Assembly (NCBI RefSeq): GCF_013343215.1
Contig: NZ_CP039143.1
Coordinates: 1,798,001-1,862,000 of the forward strand
Reading direction: 5' to 3'
Length of the DNA stretch: 64,000 nucleotides
Source of the DNA: Acinetobacter sp. 10FS3-1
GTDB lineage: Bacteria; Pseudomonadota; Gammaproteobacteria; Pseudomonadales; Moraxellaceae
How positions within the stretch are numbered: position 1 is the first letter of the stretch; every line of letters starts with the position of its first letter. The position numbers were made by a program, and so were the translations under genes. Below, piece after piece: positions 1-9,903 of this stretch. Under the pieces are notes generated by a model. It ran no database searches. It was given only the letters and a program-made list of their open reading frames with translations, and was not told the origin of the DNA.

Positions 1-92
1 TTCATAAAAAGAGATACCCTAAAAGAACGGCTATAGCCTAACGATTTTTGGCGGAAAAGTTAAGCATCACGGCGGAAAAGGCCTAAATCCGG

Positions 93-2096
93 TCAGGCTT
101 GCAGGTTGAGCCAGTCAATAAAATGCTGGGCAATATTGATGTATTCCAGTTCCGCTTTTTGATTGTTCGGATACTCCAGCTGGTCAAAAATTACATGCCC
201 ATCCTGTAACTGGCAACCCAAAATCAGCGGTAAATGAATATCGGGATGTGACATCCGAAAGGCCACATATTCTCCTTCAACGATCCGCTGTGCGTAACTT
301 GCAGCCAGACAATTCCTGAATATTCGAGCTTCCTCAAGAATCCGGTCTAAACTTTTTAACTCCTCAAAGCGCCAATTAAAATACAGTAAAAACGGTGCCT
401 GGGTACGTGCTGTCCAGCTCGCTAGGGCAAACTCCTTTTTAAGCTTGGCGACAATTTCTTGTTTCTGAATATGGTTATGCCACGCTACGGCTTGAGCGAA
501 CAGGCTGCTCCAAGTCAGATTTTTAGCCACATCAGCATGAGTAGAAAAATATTCCGGTAAATAATCACGCACATAACCATTAAAAACTGACTCACGCACA
601 TGCTGGTTCTGCAAATAAAAGCGCTTTCGAAACTCTACAAAAGGAATGCGGTTCCGCTGCAATACATGATAAAAATCGCGGTCCTGCTGTGTCTGCGGGC
701 GAATATAGGCCAGCACATCTACTGGCAGATCCTGAGTGGCTTTATATAAATGTTGCATAAATGCCTGCATGACCCGGCTTAAATTGGTATACACCTTTTT
801 AGTCATATGATCATTCAGTGCCATATCCCGTAATAAGCCTCTCCACTCATCCAGATACAAAATGGAGGGGCTAATGGCAATACGCTGATCTTCATAGGCT
901 TGGCCAGTACCTTTCAGAGCAACCTTCTGATTCTGCTGATGCTGAAACCAGCCATATTGAATCGCATATTGATGCGCACTATGAATGAACAGACGCGCTG
1001 CCACATATTGAAAATATTGCAGGGTGGCCAGAATGATTTGTGGATGAATATGATGGCTATCAATAAAGCTTAAAGCGGTCGCGGCCACCCGTACACTGCT
1101 GTGCTGAATATTCATGCTCAGCCAATCCAGCACCTCGGCAGACTGTTTAAATAGCCAGTTAACCGTGCGCTTGCAATCAAATAGGGGGAAATTAGCCACC
1201 TTTTTTTGCCACAAATAACTGTCATTTTCCAGAAAATTGCGCTTGGATAACAAGTCATCCCGTTGCCAGATCTCGCGGTTCATTAGACGAACAAAGCCCA
1301 ACAGATTACTTTGCTCTTCAGCATGACGATATAACAGTCGAATATCATCGATATGCTCATTCAGCTCATACAGGTTAAAACGGTTCTCAAAAGATAATGC
1401 CATAATCCGGAGAGTCGCCGGATGCAGGAACTCGGCTGCACTAAAACAAAACTCATCTAAACTATCCATCAAGGATTGAATCGACAGGAACTCATTCGAC
1501 TGTAAGTAGTGTAAGGAAAAAACCTGCTGCAAGCGGTTCAAAATCTCGACAGGAATTTCTTGTCCATGCTGGACATAGGCATACAGCAACGGTTGATGAT
1601 ACAGCTCTGCCTGAATCATCAGAGAGTCCATAATTTCGGCTTGAACAGCTGATATCTGGCTCAAACATTCAGCAACCCGCTTCGGCCCCTCTACCCAGGC
1701 ATAGACCTGATCTATAAGAATCTGGCGTAACGACTTGGCCTTGTCTCTTAAAAAAAGTGAATGCTGGGGTTTTAAATCACCGGTTAAAAAGTAAATATCT
1801 TGAAAAAAGAAATCTTCCAGTGCTTCGGCTTTGGCCTGTTTAAAATCAAAATGAGCCTCCGCCAAGACATATGCCCGTTGCTGATCTAAATCCTTGGGCG
1901 TATAAAACTGGATATAAAACATTCCATTGAGCAGATCAATCCGGTGCTGCTCTTGATAAATCTTGAACAGGTTTTGCGCATTCAGCTGGCCAATCAGCGC
2001 CATCTGATCGAGATAAAGTTCGTTCAGATTGGGGAAAATACTGAGACTTTGTTGAGCAGACTGCTTTAAACGCCGTAGCAGGCTATCCTGTTCCAT
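93..2096 (-). CDS. PcfJ-like domain protein, function unknown
   Basis: A 667-residue soluble protein with no signal peptide or obvious membrane segment. Most of it looks alpha-helical and rich in Gln, Leu and Tyr. The C-terminal stretch (about residues 590-650) has the pattern EEARIFRNCLAASYA...GEYVAFRM...LILGCQL, which resembles the PcfJ-like domain of phage and plasmid proteins, where a conserved Cys sits in a 'HC(V/L)..Y' motif; here the Cys is in NCLAASYA. That similarity is from memory of the family and is only moderate. It is monocistronic as far as the window shows, with about 490 bp of non-coding DNA upstream. I cannot assign a biochemical role. Confidence is high that it is a real gene and low for the domain name. 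Confidence 0.6.
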   Translation of the reverse strand: MEQDSLLRRLKQSAQQSLSIFPNLNELYLDQMALIGQLNAQNLFKIYQEQHRIDLLNGMFYIQFYTPKDLDQQRAYVLAEAHFDFKQAKAEALEDFFFQDIYFLTGDLKPQHSLFLRDKAKSLRQILIDQVYAWVEGPKRVAECLSQISAVQAEIMDSLMIQAELYHQPLLYAYVQHGQEIPVEILNRLQQVFSLHYLQSNEFLSIQSLMDSLDEFCFSAAEFLHPATLRIMALSFENRFNLYELNEHIDDIRLLYRHAEEQSNLLGFVRLMNREIWQRDDLLSKRNFLENDSYLWQKKVANFPLFDCKRTVNWLFKQSAEVLDWLSMNIQHSSVRVAATALSFIDSHHIHPQIILATLQYFQYVAARLFIHSAHQYAIQYGWFQHQQNQKVALKGTGQAYEDQRIAISPSILYLDEWRGLLRDMALNDHMTKKVYTNLSRVMQAFMQHLYKATQDLPVDVLAYIRPQTQQDRDFYHVLQRNRIPFVEFRKRFYLQNQHVRESVFNGYVRDYLPEYFSTHADVAKNLTWSSLFAQAVAWHNHIQKQEIVAKLKKEFALASWTARTQAPFLLYFNWRFEELKSLDRILEEARIFRNCLAASYAQRIVEGEYVAFRMSHPDIHLPLILGCQLQDGHVIFDQLEYPNNQKAELEYINIAQHFIDWLNLQA

Positions 2097-2589
2097 ATAT
2101 GAATCCCCATCATTTTATTTTTCTATTGAAGCATATTGAGTCATAGGCCTAGAAGCGATTGTCTTTAAAAACAGTTCTGCACGTGCAGGCTTAAAAAACC
2201 AATTATTATTTTTAAACTATTTCGACTTACTGTAAAGCAAAGTAAAAATTAAAAAAAGACCGCTAAATGATCTTGCAGACACCTGACAGTAATTGCTTAA
2301 ACCTCAGAGATTTCGAGTTGTGAACGGTCACAAAAGCTGATCAATTCCTCCAAAGTCTGCCCATGTACAATAGATTACGGCCGCATAGGCTAAAAACAAA
2401 AAAGATAAGCGTTGGGAAAAGCATTATTTGAGTATAGCAGCACCTAACAATGGCCATAATCAGCGTACTGCTCATGGCCATTTGATGTTTCTTTTACCCC
2501 TTATTCATCATTATCGGAACCGCAATGAGGCTCTAGATATAATGAATTAGCGATGTGCATTGCAGTAGACCTGTAATAGCGCTTCTGGC
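2097..2589. other. intergenic region with a 9-bp inverted repeat
   Basis: About 490 bp between two leftward genes with no convincing ORF. The only structure seen is a perfect inverted repeat AATGGCCAT (2449-2457) / ATGGCCATT (2474-2482) with a 16-nt spacer. It lacks a clear U-tract directly after the stem, so it may be an operator or a weak terminator for the FabH-like gene that ends at 2590. Confidence 0.4.
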
Positions 2590-3702
2590 TTAGGCAACAT
2601 GCTTTTGTACCAGGATTGAGCCTACAGAATAGCCCGCACCAAATGAACACAGCACGCCATATTCACCATCTTCAACTTCATTTGCAGTACGGTGTAAAGC
2701 AATAATTACCCCTGCAGAAGAGGTGTTGGCGAATTCATTCAGAATGATCGGTACCAGACCCGGTTTGGCATTTTCTTTGCCCACCACCAGTTTCAAAATC
2801 AGTTCATTCATACTGGCATTGGCCTGGTGCAACCAGAAGCGTTTTACATCTGTAGGTACAATCTGGTTTTTTTCCAGCTGGGCGGTGATCATTTTCGCCA
2901 CCAGTGGACACACTTCTTTAAAGACTTTACGGCCGTCCTGACGGAAACGCTTATCATCAATATCTGCATTTTCTGAGAGATTCAGGAAACCAAAGTTATT
3001 GCGGATATTGTTCGAGAACTGGGTAAAAAGCTGGGTATCCAGAATTTCAAAACCGGTTTTAGTCTCTGTATCTTCAATGATGGAAGCGGTGGCCACATCA
3101 CCAAAAATAAAGTGACAGTCACGTGAACGGAAATCGGTATGTGCAGAAGTAATTTCCACATTTACCAATAACACACGACGTGCGCTGCCCGCTTTGATCG
3201 CATCATGCGCCTGCTTCAAACCAAAGGTCGCTGCTGAACAGGCGACGTTCATATCATAGGCATAGCCCTGAATTCCCAAAGCCGTCTGGATTTCAATCGC
3301 CACGGCCGGATAAGCACGTTGCAGGTTGGAACATGACAAAATTACGATATCAATATCTTCAGCAGTTACACCGGCATTTTCCATGGCCTGTTGAGCAGCA
3401 ATAACGCCCCATTCAGCCTGAAGTGAGATTTCATCATCTGAACGTTCACGTAAATTTGGACGTAAACGTTTCGGATCTAGAATCCCGCTTTTCTCAACGA
3501 CATAACGGCGCTGTACACCTGATGCTTTTTCAATAAATTCTGCGCTAGAACCACGACGCGCTTCCAGTTCGCCTGCTGCGATCTTGTCGGCATTTTCGTG
3601 ATTATACAGTTCCACATAAGCATTTAAACTTTCAACTAACTCTTCATTGGTAATGACCTCTTCTGGATGGAACAAGCCAGTACCTGTAATGCGGATGCCC
3701 AT
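2590..3702 (-). CDS. beta-ketoacyl-ACP synthase III family protein (FabH-like)
   Basis: A 370-residue thiolase-fold condensing enzyme. The family joins an acyl-CoA or acyl-ACP starter to malonyl-ACP, the first condensation of fatty acid or related lipid synthesis. The Cys-His-Asn triad is visible: Cys about residue 155 in [10 protein letters not shown], His in FWLHQAN, Asn in [10 protein letters not shown]. The C-terminus has the Gly-rich [10 protein letters not shown] loop. It is about 50 residues longer than E. coli FabH (317), with an extra segment near residues 30-85, so it belongs to the longer FabH-like group, and the exact acyl substrate is not predictable. It lies 30 bp downstream of hrpA on the same strand, so it is probably co-transcribed with it. 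Confidence 0.88.
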   Translation of the reverse strand: MGIRITGTGLFHPEEVITNEELVESLNAYVELYNHENADKIAAGELEARRGSSAEFIEKASGVQRRYVVEKSGILDPKRLRPNLRERSDDEISLQAEWGVIAAQQAMENAGVTAEDIDIVILSCSNLQRAYPAVAIEIQTALGIQGYAYDMNVACSAATFGLKQAHDAIKAGSARRVLLVNVEITSAHTDFRSRDCHFIFGDVATASIIEDTETKTGFEILDTQLFTQFSNNIRNNFGFLNLSENADIDDKRFRQDGRKVFKEVCPLVAKMITAQLEKNQIVPTDVKRFWLHQANASMNELILKLVVGKENAKPGLVPIILNEFANTSSAGVIIALHRTANEVEDGEYGVLCSFGAGYSVGSILVQKHVA

Positions 3703-3732
3703 GTAAAACTCCTTCTCAAAATGACCTATATC

Positions 3733-6700
3733 TTAACTGATTCCCAGACGTTCCCATACTTTTTGCAGGCGATTTGGAGAAATGGGTGTTTTCGTTTTCA
3801 TGGGTTGTGAAAACAATGAGATCCTTAACTCCTCGACCATAAAATACAATTCTTTAAGGCGAGCGTCATTTTTAAACTTAAATAATTTTTCCATCCACGG
3901 ATCAATTTGGTCAATGGCGGAATCATCCCTCTGTAGGTTATTGGGCAAGCGCTCTAAACGCAGGATCAAGGCTTTCAAATAGCGTGGAAATTCCAGCCAT
4001 ACGTCGGATGGTTTCTGGTAAACAAAGTCAGAAAGACTCATCAAATCAAGCTGGTCCTCAATATCATCGATATTTTTTCCAAATATAGAAGCGTCGAGCA
4101 CCAGGAGTTTACGACGAATTTCCTGCCATTGAATATAAATATCCGTGATCTCTTTGAGCGCAGCTTGCCCATATGTCAGGAAAGATTTTTTTACATCTTC
4201 CACTGTTTTTTGAAACTCTTGCACATTGACAGGCAGCTCTTTAACTGACATCTGCAGTGTGGCATAAACTAACATTTGCTCTAACTGGGCTTTGTCTCCC
4301 AGAGGCGAATACGCCAGCGCCAACGGTTTGGAAATCTGCTTTTTCAGCTGGCGAACCAGATCACCCAGCTGCATATGCACCAACCGGATAATTCCTTCCC
4401 GATGCTGTTTGACGGCCTCAGCCTGATCATTAAAGGTCTGAATGACCACACCAGATTCATCTTTCTGTTCCAGCACAGCAAATTTTTTGCTCGGCACCAG
4501 TGCCTGATATTGCTTCACCATCACGCCTGTGACTTTTTGCGAGGCTTCAAAAACAAAGTTTTCCGGGAAGGTTTTAAATTCACCTTTCAGCTGTTTGACC
4601 GGACTATGGGTTTCTGTACGGCAACGTGCTTTTAACTCTGTCAGATCACGGCCCTGTTCAATCACACGGCCTTTTTCATCTACCACCTTAATGAGTGGCA
4701 GCAGATATTGCTCGACCCGCTCAAAGCTAAAATCTTTTTCGCTGATCTGCTCGCCCCGTAACTGGAAAGCCAGAAAACTGAAAATATGTTCCTGCAAATG
4801 TACCGCATCAATCCGGGCGACCAGCTTTTGCGCTGTATCTGGAATTGGCACCAGAGCACGGCGTTTATCTTTAGGCAGGCTTTTTAATAGCGCTTCAATC
4901 AGCTCCAGACGCCAACCCGGAATACCCCATGACCAGACATTTTCATCGACTTGCGGCAATGCCTGTAATGGAATCTTCACCATCGCCCCATCTTCATCAT
5001 GACTTGGATCAAAACGGTAGCTGGTGGCCAGACGTAATTCACCATTACGCAAATAGTCAGGGAACTGCTGTGTCGTCGGACGGTCATTTAGCCACAAGGC
5101 ATCATCATCAACAAACAGATAACGCGGCTCATGTGGCTCGACCGTCGCACGCCAGTCTTCAAAGCTGCGGCGACTGGCCACTTCCGGCGGTACTTTCGAG
5201 GCATAAAACTGGTAAATCGTTTCTTCATCGACCACCAGATCGCGGCGGCGCAACTTGTCTTCAACCCGCTCCACTTCTTCCAGTTTGAGCAGATTATGCT
5301 TCAGGAACGGCGGATTGATGCCCAGATGACCCGTGGTTAAAGCATCGCGCAGGAAAATCTCGTGCGCTGCGGCCTGATCGACTTTTTCATAATTCACCAG
5401 ACGTTTTGGCTCAATAATCAGGCCAAATAAAGAAATCTGGTCATAGGCATTGACCACGCCCGCTTTTTTCGACCAGTGCGGCTCAAAATAATGATGCTTG
5501 AGCAAGTCACGCGCGGCCAGCAAAATCCATTCTGGTTCAATCTTCGCCAAGGTACGCAAATACACCTGTGAAGTTTCGACCATTTCAAAGGCCATGACCC
5601 AAGGCGTATTGGTTTTATGTAAGGTCGAAGCCGGGAAAATACGTGCCTTTTGCTGACGCACCGCCATAAATACATTGCGTTCATCGGTCTTATTGGCAAT
5701 GAAAGAGAGTAAACCAGTTAATAGCGCGCGATGCAGATTTTCATAACTGGTCTTCTTTTCATTAAAAGACAGCTTTAAACCTTTGGCCAGATCCACCAGC
5801 TGCTCATGGGTTTTCTTCCACTCCCGCAGACGTAACCAGCTAAGGAAATGATTACGTGCAAAACTACGGCGTTTATTTTCACTCATGCTTTCGCGGTTAT
5901 TGTGCAGGGCTTCCCAGAGTTTTAAATAAAACAGAAAGTCCGAATCTGCTTCACGGAATAATGCATGTTTCTGATCGGCCTGCATCTGCTTGTCTGCGGG
6001 GCGCTCACGCGGATCTTGTACAGCCAAGGCTGCAACAATAACCAGCACTTCATTCAGCGCACCAAAATGCGCACCACCGAGAATCATCCGTGCCAGACGC
6101 GGGTCAATCGGCATTTTTGCCATCTGCTGACCGATTTTGGTTAATCCACCCTGTGTTCCCCCTTTTTTTAAAGCGGAAGAAGTCGCCGATGGCTTTTCTT
6201 CAGTCACTTTAGAAGAACCTTTCTCAGTCATCGCTCCTAATTCAACCAGCAGCTTACGGCCATCATTAACCAGACGATGATCAGGCGGCTCGATAAAATC
6301 GAAATTTTCCAGGGAACCCAGGCCCAGGCTCTGCATCTGCAAAATCACCGAGGCCAAGTTGGTCCGTTTAATTTCCGGCTCGGTAAACTCAGGGCGGCTT
6401 AAAAAGTCTTCTTCGCTATATAGACGGATACAGACACCTGGCGCAATACGGCCACAACGCCCCTTACGCTGATTGGCAGCCGCCTGGGAAACAGCTTCAA
6501 TCGGTAAACGCTGCACCCGTGAGCGATAGTTATAGCGTGAAATACGAGCAAAACCGCTATCAATTACATAACGGATATTCGGAACGGTCAGTGCCGTCTC
6601 TGCCACGTTGGTTGCAATGATAATCCGTCGTCCCCCACCGGAAGGATTGAAGATTTTTTGCTGGTCGGCCAACGCCAGCCGGGCATATAAAGGGAGAACT

Positions 6701-7653
6701 TCGGTATGCCTTGGACCATGTTTCTGCAAAGTCTCCTGCAGCTCACGAATTTCCTGTTCAGTACTGGCAAAAATCAGGATATCGGCATGTTCAGGATGAC
6801 CTTTTTCCTGCGCATCTTCAAAACACTCTTCAACGGCCCGAACCACAGCACGCGGCAGGTTTTCCTCAAAATCATCAAACTCATCATCATCACTGCCGCC
6901 AATGCTCATTTCTGAAATCGGACGATAGCGAACTTCGACCGGATAGCTGCGCCCTTCCACTTCATAAACTGGTGCACCATTAAAGTAATCACTAAAACGG
7001 TTTACATCCAGCGTTGCAGAAGTGATGATAACTTTTAAATCTTTACGACGTGGCAACAGCTGCTTGAGATAGCCCATGATAAAGTCGATATTCAGCGAGC
7101 GCTCATGAGCTTCATCAATAATAATGGTGTCGTACTTGGTCAGGAAACGGTCGTGGGCCAGCTCTGCCAGTAAAATACCGTCAGTCATCAAACGAACTAT
7201 AGAGTCTTGTGAACCCTGCTCGTTAAAACGGACTTTAAAGGAAATAGATTCTCCCAGCTTTTCCCCAACCTCTTCGGCAATACGTTGCGAAACACTGCGT
7301 GCTGCCAGACGCCGTGGCTGGGTATGACCAATCAGACCCGTCAGCCCCCGACCCGCCAGCATCGCAATCTGAGGTAACTGCGTGGTCTTACCTGAACCGG
7401 TTTCACCCGCTACAATAATCACCTGATGCTGCTGGATGGCTTCAATCAGCTTGTCGGCATACTGGCTGACAGGCAGATCCTGATTGAGGTTAATCTCAGG
7501 GATACGCTCAATACGCTGCATGACTTTGGCATGCGATTTTTCAAATAATTCTTCGTATTGTTTTAGATTCGCATCTTTACCTTTTTGGAGTCGATTTAAA
7601 CGATGGCGGTCGCGCGCCATAACGAGCTGATCTACATTTAAAGGACTCTGCAC
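3733..7653 (-). CDS. hrpA: ATP-dependent RNA helicase HrpA (DEAH box)
   Basis: A 1306-residue DEAH-box helicase, close to the usual length of about 1300 for HrpA. Walker A is GETGSGKTTQ (about residues 82-91), motif II is DEAH (ERSLN follows), motif III is SAT, and the QRKGRCGR arginine-finger motif VI is present. Helicase-associated and OB-fold domains follow, then the long HrpA-specific C-terminal part. The family acts on structured RNA; in E. coli it rescues stalled ribosomes and processes fimbrial mRNA. A Ser/Thr/Gly/Lys-rich linker of about 30 residues (around 475-505) lies just before the winged-helix/ratchet region and looks lineage-specific. The FabH-like gene follows after 30 bp. Confidence 0.97.
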   Translation of the reverse strand: MQSPLNVDQLVMARDRHRLNRLQKGKDANLKQYEELFEKSHAKVMQRIERIPEINLNQDLPVSQYADKLIEAIQQHQVIIVAGETGSGKTTQLPQIAMLAGRGLTGLIGHTQPRRLAARSVSQRIAEEVGEKLGESISFKVRFNEQGSQDSIVRLMTDGILLAELAHDRFLTKYDTIIIDEAHERSLNIDFIMGYLKQLLPRRKDLKVIITSATLDVNRFSDYFNGAPVYEVEGRSYPVEVRYRPISEMSIGGSDDDEFDDFEENLPRAVVRAVEECFEDAQEKGHPEHADILIFASTEQEIRELQETLQKHGPRHTEVLPLYARLALADQQKIFNPSGGGRRIIIATNVAETALTVPNIRYVIDSGFARISRYNYRSRVQRLPIEAVSQAAANQRKGRCGRIAPGVCIRLYSEEDFLSRPEFTEPEIKRTNLASVILQMQSLGLGSLENFDFIEPPDHRLVNDGRKLLVELGAMTEKGSSKVTEEKPSATSSALKKGGTQGGLTKIGQQMAKMPIDPRLARMILGGAHFGALNEVLVIVAALAVQDPRERPADKQMQADQKHALFREADSDFLFYLKLWEALHNNRESMSENKRRSFARNHFLSWLRLREWKKTHEQLVDLAKGLKLSFNEKKTSYENLHRALLTGLLSFIANKTDERNVFMAVRQQKARIFPASTLHKTNTPWVMAFEMVETSQVYLRTLAKIEPEWILLAARDLLKHHYFEPHWSKKAGVVNAYDQISLFGLIIEPKRLVNYEKVDQAAAHEIFLRDALTTGHLGINPPFLKHNLLKLEEVERVEDKLRRRDLVVDEETIYQFYASKVPPEVASRRSFEDWRATVEPHEPRYLFVDDDALWLNDRPTTQQFPDYLRNGELRLATSYRFDPSHDEDGAMVKIPLQALPQVDENVWSWGIPGWRLELIEALLKSLPKDKRRALVPIPDTAQKLVARIDAVHLQEHIFSFLAFQLRGEQISEKDFSFERVEQYLLPLIKVVDEKGRVIEQGRDLTELKARCRTETHSPVKQLKGEFKTFPENFVFEASQKVTGVMVKQYQALVPSKKFAVLEQKDESGVVIQTFNDQAEAVKQHREGIIRLVHMQLGDLVRQLKKQISKPLALAYSPLGDKAQLEQMLVYATLQMSVKELPVNVQEFQKTVEDVKKSFLTYGQAALKEITDIYIQWQEIRRKLLVLDASIFGKNIDDIEDQLDLMSLSDFVYQKPSDVWLEFPRYLKALILRLERLPNNLQRDDSAIDQIDPWMEKLFKFKNDARLKELYFMVEELRISLFSQPMKTKTPISPNRLQKVWERLGIS

Positions 7654-8005
7654 TGAGAAAACACCTAATATAAAAAGACAATAAACTGCTATTTTACGCT
7701 GTATTGCCAGTCAGCGGAAGCTTGGGATTTTTGAATATTTTTATAATTTCCTCAACTTGACCCTTGAATTTCAGGGCCTCAACCTTCATCTTCTTAGGCA
7801 GGCTGAAGAACTGATCTTTTGTCATTCAGTTATCATCTTTAGGTGATTGAATAGATCAAAAAATCAGATTTGGTGGAATTGTAAACTTTATATTAGTTAA
7901 TTCGGTTTTTCCGATCTTAATAATGTAAAAATACTGTTTCAGCAATAACAAAAAATCCGTTATCCTTTTGGAAATTAAATACAAACCTCAATCATGGAGA
8001 CAATG
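7654..8005. promoter_or_regulatory. divergent promoter region hrpA / ahpC
   Basis: About 350 bp between the leftward hrpA gene and rightward ahpC, AT-rich on the ahpC side. It must hold promoters for both genes. I could not single out a confident OxyR site or a -35/-10 pair. The ribosome binding site GGAG at 7996-7999 lies 6 nt before the ATG at 8006 and decides the ahpC start. Confidence 0.45.
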
Positions 8006-8569
8006 ATGAGCTTAATTAATACTGAAGTTAAACCATTTAAAGCAACTGCATTCCAAAATGGTCAATTTATCGAAGTAACTGAAGCTGACCTGAAAGGAAA
8101 ATGGTCTGTTGTATTCTTCTATCCAGCTGACTTCACTTTTGTTTGCCCAACTGAACTAGGTGACCTTGCTGATAACTATGCTGAATTCCAGAAGTTAGGC
8201 GTTGAAATTTATTCAGTTTCTACTGACACTCACTTCACGCACAAAGCTTGGCATGATTCTTCAGAAGAAATCAAAAAAATCCAATACGTCATGGTTGGTG
8301 ATGCGAACTGGACTCTTGCTAAAAACTTCGACGTATTAATCGAAGCTGACGGTCTTGCTGACCGTGGTACTTTCGTGATTGATCCAGAAGGTAAAATCCA
8401 GATCGTTGAAATCAATGCGGGTGGTATCGGTCGTGATGCTCAAGAACTTCTTCGTAAAGTTAAAGCAGCTCAATATGTACACGCTCACCCAGGCGAAGTT
8501 TGCCCAGCTAAATGGAAAGAAGGCGATGCAACTCTTGCTCCTTCAATCGACCTAGTTGGTAAAATCTAA
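8006..8569 (+). CDS. ahpC: alkyl hydroperoxide reductase C (typical 2-Cys peroxiredoxin)
   Basis: A 187-residue peroxiredoxin reducing H2O2, organic peroxides and peroxynitrite in the cytoplasm, normally recharged by AhpF. The peroxidatic Cys lies in [12 protein letters not shown] and the resolving Cys in the C-terminal GEVCPAKW motif, as in all typical 2-Cys AhpC proteins. Three in-frame ATGs are available (7994, 8003, 8006). The Shine-Dalgarno GGAG at 7996-7999 overlaps the first and is best spaced from 8006, giving the familiar N-terminus [11 protein letters not shown]. Codon use is strongly biased, as expected for an abundant protein. No ahpF is adjacent. A strong terminator follows. Confidence 0.96.
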   Translation: MSLINTEVKPFKATAFQNGQFIEVTEADLKGKWSVVFFYPADFTFVCPTELGDLADNYAEFQKLGVEIYSVSTDTHFTHKAWHDSSEEIKKIQYVMVGDANWTLAKNFDVLIEADGLADRGTFVIDPEGKIQIVEINAGGIGRDAQELLRKVKAAQYVHAHPGEVCPAKWKEGDATLAPSIDLVGKI

Positions 8570-8591
8570 TTTGTATTAGATTGAACTGATT

Positions 8592-8622
8592 AAAAAAACC
8601 ACGCTTTTTGCGTGGTTTTTTT
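8592..8622 (+). terminator. rho-independent terminator of ahpC
   Basis: The stem CCACGC / GCGTGG has a 5-nt T loop, is preceded by six A and followed by a run of T. It starts 22 nt after the ahpC stop codon. Confidence 0.93.
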
Positions 8623-8733
8623 ATTTAAAGATAAAAATTTTACATTATCCAGTTAGCCATGATGTGAAAGTGCCAAGCCATGATTGAGAACCTCTTTAAA
8701 CTTACTGCGTATGAAAATTTTTCAAATCATCGC

Positions 8734-8920
8734 TCAAAGGCTCGACGCATCGACTTTTGAAATATCCAGCTGCTCATATTCCTTCCTCCCTGCCAGAGCA
8801 ATAAAGAGGAATAGCACTAGCGCAAATAATGGCAACTATTGAAGGGTGGGGAAATAATGAAAGCATCGGGAAAATCGCAATCATAAAAACACATGAATGC
8901 CGCGATCAGTTTTTTATTTA
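8734..8920 (-). pseudogene. possible C-terminal relic of a membrane transporter
   Basis: On the minus strand, an open C-terminal segment reads LPLFALVLFLFIALAGRKEY, continues EQLDISKVDASSL and ends at a TGA (8734-8736). It looks like the last membrane helix and cytoplasmic tail of an MFS-type transporter. Upstream the same kind of hydrophobic sequence continues only if one or two frameshifts and a stop are ignored. I read it as the decayed 3' end of a lost gene. The family assignment is a guess from hydrophobic pattern alone. Confidence 0.3.
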
Positions 8921-9019
8921 TATTTTCTTCTTATTAAACTCTAAAAGTATTAAAAAACATGAGGGTTTCTACACATTAATTCAGTAGCGTTGAGGTGAGA
9001 TCAAAATCCTTCAGACAAG

Positions 9020-9048
9020 AAAAACCCCAGCATCCTGCCGGGGTTTTT
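9020..9048. terminator. orphan bidirectional terminator-like hairpin
   Basis: AAAAACCCC (9020-9028) pairs with GGGGTTTTT (9040-9048). A tract on one side and T tract on the other allow it to work in both directions. No intact gene ends nearby, so it either served a lost gene or ends a small RNA. Confidence 0.6.
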
Positions 9049-9432
9049 CATATTGGTTGTTCGGTATAACTCCTGTCTTACCTTACTCTTTTTATGCCTA
9101 TCTCTTGTTATTCTCTGGAATATCCTATTCCTGATAGCTCATCATAGAAAAACTTTAGTCTTCCAGATAGCCGTCAAAGGCCAAGTTTGATGTGAGTCAA
9201 AACCTACAAAACAGTCCCAATTCATCGACTAGTAATAAGAAATTCAGATCTAAGAATCTGAATCACCAGATAAAAAACCAAGATTAAGTGTTTTTAGGCG
9301 TTTTAATGATTGAATATTAGAAATCAGTTTAAAAATAGATGAATTGTTAAAGTATCTATTTTTAATGCTTTATAGCTTAAGCCTTCCCTTCCCACCCCAA
9401 AAAATAGATAAATAATAGACTTCTTTCATAAG

Positions 9433-9903
9433 TCATTTTTTACTCAGTTCTAAATTATAGATTCCCGCAATTAGATTGAATCTTAATCCTAGTCTTTTGC
9501 CTCGATTGCGATATCGTTCGGCAAGGATCTTGAAAGTTTTCAAACTGCCAAATACATGCTCAATCCCAATTCTTCTTTTATTGATTTCCTGATTATAGGT
9601 TTTTAATTCAGGATCCAGTTTACAACGCTTCTTTGCTTTTAATGGCAACAAGCTATTTGGATACACTGTATAAATTCCCTGATAACCCTTATCTGCAAGG
9701 ATAAATGCACCTGCAGGAATCTGATTCGAGTTACGTTTGAAGAGTTCGAAATCATGTACGGCACCACGACTCGTACATAAACTCAGGATTTTTTGAGTTT
9801 GATAATGAATGATGGCCTGTACTTTGAAGGTGTGGGTCTTTTTCTTGCCGCTATAGCTTTTCTTCTGTTTTTTTAGGCCTTTGGATTGGAATTTCTGTGG
9901 CAT
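9433..9903 (-). CDS. IS5-family transposase, C-terminal part (OrfB)
   Basis: A 156-residue C-terminal half containing the other two catalytic residues: Asp in FILADKGYQGI and Glu in RRIGIEHVFGSLK. It overlaps OrfA by 53 nt in the +1 frame. The overlap contains the A7 slippery run, so a full-length protein could be made by transcriptional slippage or translational frameshifting, as is described for some IS427-group elements. It would otherwise be a one-base indel in an inactive copy. The stop codon lies inside the terminal inverted repeat. Confidence 0.85.
   Translation of the reverse strand: MPQKFQSKGLKKQKKSYSGKKKTHTFKVQAIIHYQTQKILSLCTSRGAVHDFELFKRNSNQIPAGAFILADKGYQGIYTVYPNSLLPLKAKKRCKLDPELKTYNQEINKRRIGIEHVFGSLKTFKILAERYRNRGKRLGLRFNLIAGIYNLELSKK

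Larger units (their letters stand above)
8623..9416. other. gene-poor gap with an orphan terminator-like hairpin
   Basis: About 790 bp between the ahpC terminator and the IS5-family element without an intact ORF. It holds the possible transporter relic at 8734-8920 and a well-formed hairpin at 9020-9048 (AAAAACCCC / GGGGTTTTT, 11-nt loop), which is a bidirectional terminator shape with no intact gene beside it. The rest shows nothing I recognise. Confidence 0.5.

Noticed and set aside
50..80. Direct repeat GGCGGAAAAG at 50-59 and 71-80
   Set aside because: Only two short copies at the window edge, with no context to judge it.
4375..5340. Several rightward ORFs of 70-160 codons inside hrpA
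   Set aside because: They are antisense shadows of a strongly conserved coding region, without ribosome sites.
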